Shown piece by piece: positions 34,858-35,770 of a stretch of DNA of 35,770 nucleotides (the first letter of the stretch is position 1; each line of letters opens with the position of its first letter). The stretch lies in the NCBI RefSeq assembly GCF_001553035.1, contig NZ_KQ959982.1, positions 46,977 to 82,746 on the forward strand. Reading direction: 5' to 3'. The DNA is from Gemella haemolysans. GTDB lineage: Bacteria; Bacillota; Bacilli; Staphylococcales; Gemellaceae. The position numbers and the translations under genes were made by a program. The notes under the pieces were generated by a model. It made no database searches. It saw only the letters and a list, made by a program, of their open reading frames with translations, and had not been told where the DNA came from.

Positions 34858-35352
34858 ATGGAATTAGAATTATTACAAAAAGCGATAGAAGAAAACTACA
34901 ACGCATTATCGGAAGTTAGTAAGGCAGCATTTAGTTTAGAACCAGTATCAGATGAAAGATTAGTAGAAATCGCAAAGGATGTAAATAAACAGTTAGGGTA
35001 TGAATTGTATGATAAACTAGATAAAGAAAGCTTAATAGCGGACTTCTCAACTACATCACGAGAAATGTATAAATATACTCTAGATAAATCAAAATTCTTA
35101 AATGATAGACTAGAAAAAGCGTTAGTCGAACATTGTGACGATATATTAGTAGATGTAGTAAAAGCACACGAGAATTTCGATTCAATGGAAACATATGAGT
35201 TATATACTCTAGCATTCGAAGTAAATGAAAAACTAGGATATAGATTATTCAGAGATATCTATTCATACAGCTTAAGACGTGACTTCGAGAGAGTGGCAAA
35301 AGCAGTAGAAACATATAAAAAAGAAGGTAAAATAATGAAGTTTATTAAGTAG
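34858..35352 (+). CDS. Unknown protein with two internal repeats
   Basis: A 164-residue cytoplasmic helical protein. Two halves are alike: residues about 32-80 contain RLVEIAKDVNKQLGYELYDK then SLIADFS, and residues about 112-158 contain ELYTLAFEVNEKLGYRLFRD then SLRRDFE. The shared core is a VN-x2-LGY-x-L motif with an SL-x2-DF motif about ten residues on. I recognise no family and see no catalytic pattern. It has its own promoter and terminator, ATG after a weak GAGAGG site. Confidence 0.8.
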   Translation: MELELLQKAIEENYNALSEVSKAAFSLEPVSDERLVEIAKDVNKQLGYELYDKLDKESLIADFSTTSREMYKYTLDKSKFLNDRLEKALVEHCDDILVDVVKAHENFDSMETYELYTLAFEVNEKLGYRLFRDIYSYSLRRDFERVAKAVETYKKEGKIMKFIK

Positions 35353-35353
35353 G

Positions 35354-35382
35354 AAGTTCGGTAGAAATGCCGAGCTTTTTTT
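35354..35382 (+). terminator. Terminator after the duplicated-domain gene
   Basis: AAGTTCGG (35354-35361) pairs with CCGAGCTT (35370-35377, one wobble), followed by a T run. Confidence 0.85.
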
Positions 35383-35561
35383 ATTTTCCAATTGTACAAA
35401 AAAATAGACAGTTGATATTATATTATTAACCTAAAGAAATCGCTATAAAATAACTTTTATAATTAGTATATGTTTACTTTCGAATATGATGAATCTATGA
35501 TAAAATAATATTAATTATAAAAGAAGAAATAGTAAATAATATCAGTATGAAAGGGTATATA

Positions 35562-35770
35562 ATGAAAAAAGAATTAGAGAATTTACTATCTCAGCATGAA
35601 GAATTTCTTGTTGAAGGTGTTTTAAATAAAAATAAGCTTTCGGAACTAGCTAGAAAATATGATGCTAAGTTATTTAATGTTTTAATGAAAGAAGAGAAAA
35701 TAAAAAATCATTTTTTCACTAAATTAGAAGAAGAAATTTTAGTATTTAAGAAAGATGTATTTTTGCAATT
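35562..35770 (+). CDS. Type III restriction-modification methyltransferase (Mod), N-terminal part only
   Basis: Sixty-nine codons run off the window. The protein begins MKKELENLLSQHEEFLVEG, followed by a LARKYDAKLFNVLMKEEKIKNHFF stretch and a LVFKKDVF stretch. This matches the conserved N-terminal helical region of type III Mod proteins (pattern LL...F..EG.L.KN...ELA...D..L...L...E.IK.HFF). ATG 35562 has GAAAGG at a good distance. The catalytic DPPY and FxGxG motifs lie beyond the edge, so the call rests on the N-terminus. A Res subunit gene would be expected downstream. Confidence 0.72.
   Translation, partial: MKKELENLLSQHEEFLVEGVLNKNKLSELARKYDAKLFNVLMKEEKIKNHFFTKLEEEILVFKKDVFLQ

Overview
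The window looks like chromosome from a low-GC Gram-positive coccus, most likely Gemella or a close relative in the Bacillales. This rests on strong A+T bias, AGGAGG-type ribosome sites with frequent TTG/GTG starts, the hprK-lgt-trxB order, a comG pseudopilus operon, 6S RNA directly upstream of tcdA, and a T-box-controlled gatCAB operon. The genus is inferred from gene content; no marker rRNA is present.

Layout. 1-1000: a palindromic repeat and a nucleotidyltransferase gene broken by one stop. 1.2-5.9 kb: uvrA, 6S RNA with its own promoter and terminator, tcdA, and an XRE regulator. 5.9-9.8 kb: the comGA-GG DNA-uptake pilus operon with overlapping genes and a disrupted last gene. 9.9-13.5 kb: a small hydrophobic-start protein, a BrkB-type membrane protein, msrA, ppaC and a YvlD-type membrane protein. 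13.5-16.2 kb: hprK, lgt, trxB. 16.3-20.4 kb: an APC-family permease divergent from a CitA/DcuS-type two-component system. 20.5-24.2 kb: prmA, an Rrf2 regulator with an NADPH:quinone-type reductase, and an alpha/beta hydrolase broken by one stop. 24.4-28.0 kb: T-box leader and gatCAB.

28.0-35.8 kb is accessory in character. It starts with a degenerate 40-42 bp tandem repeat. An AbiE (type IV toxin-antitoxin) pair follows, with an intact antitoxin and a toxin gutted by a deletion at a short direct repeat. Then come an alpha/beta esterase, a zinc-hook AAA_13-type ATPase (RloC/PrrC-like) with one in-frame amber codon, a protein carrying a HEPN RNase motif, a solitary RelB/DinJ-like protein, an internally duplicated protein, and the first 69 codons of a probable type III DNA methyltransferase that runs off the edge. 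I read this as a defence island. The ATPase-HEPN pair is the best candidate for a poorly described system.

Two window-wide patterns stand out. One is a family of about 50-bp imperfect palindromes in the gaps between genes (five copies, one a near-perfect reverse complement of another). The other is an unusual number of genes broken by a single change: three by one in-frame stop, one by a stop or frameshift, and one by deletion.
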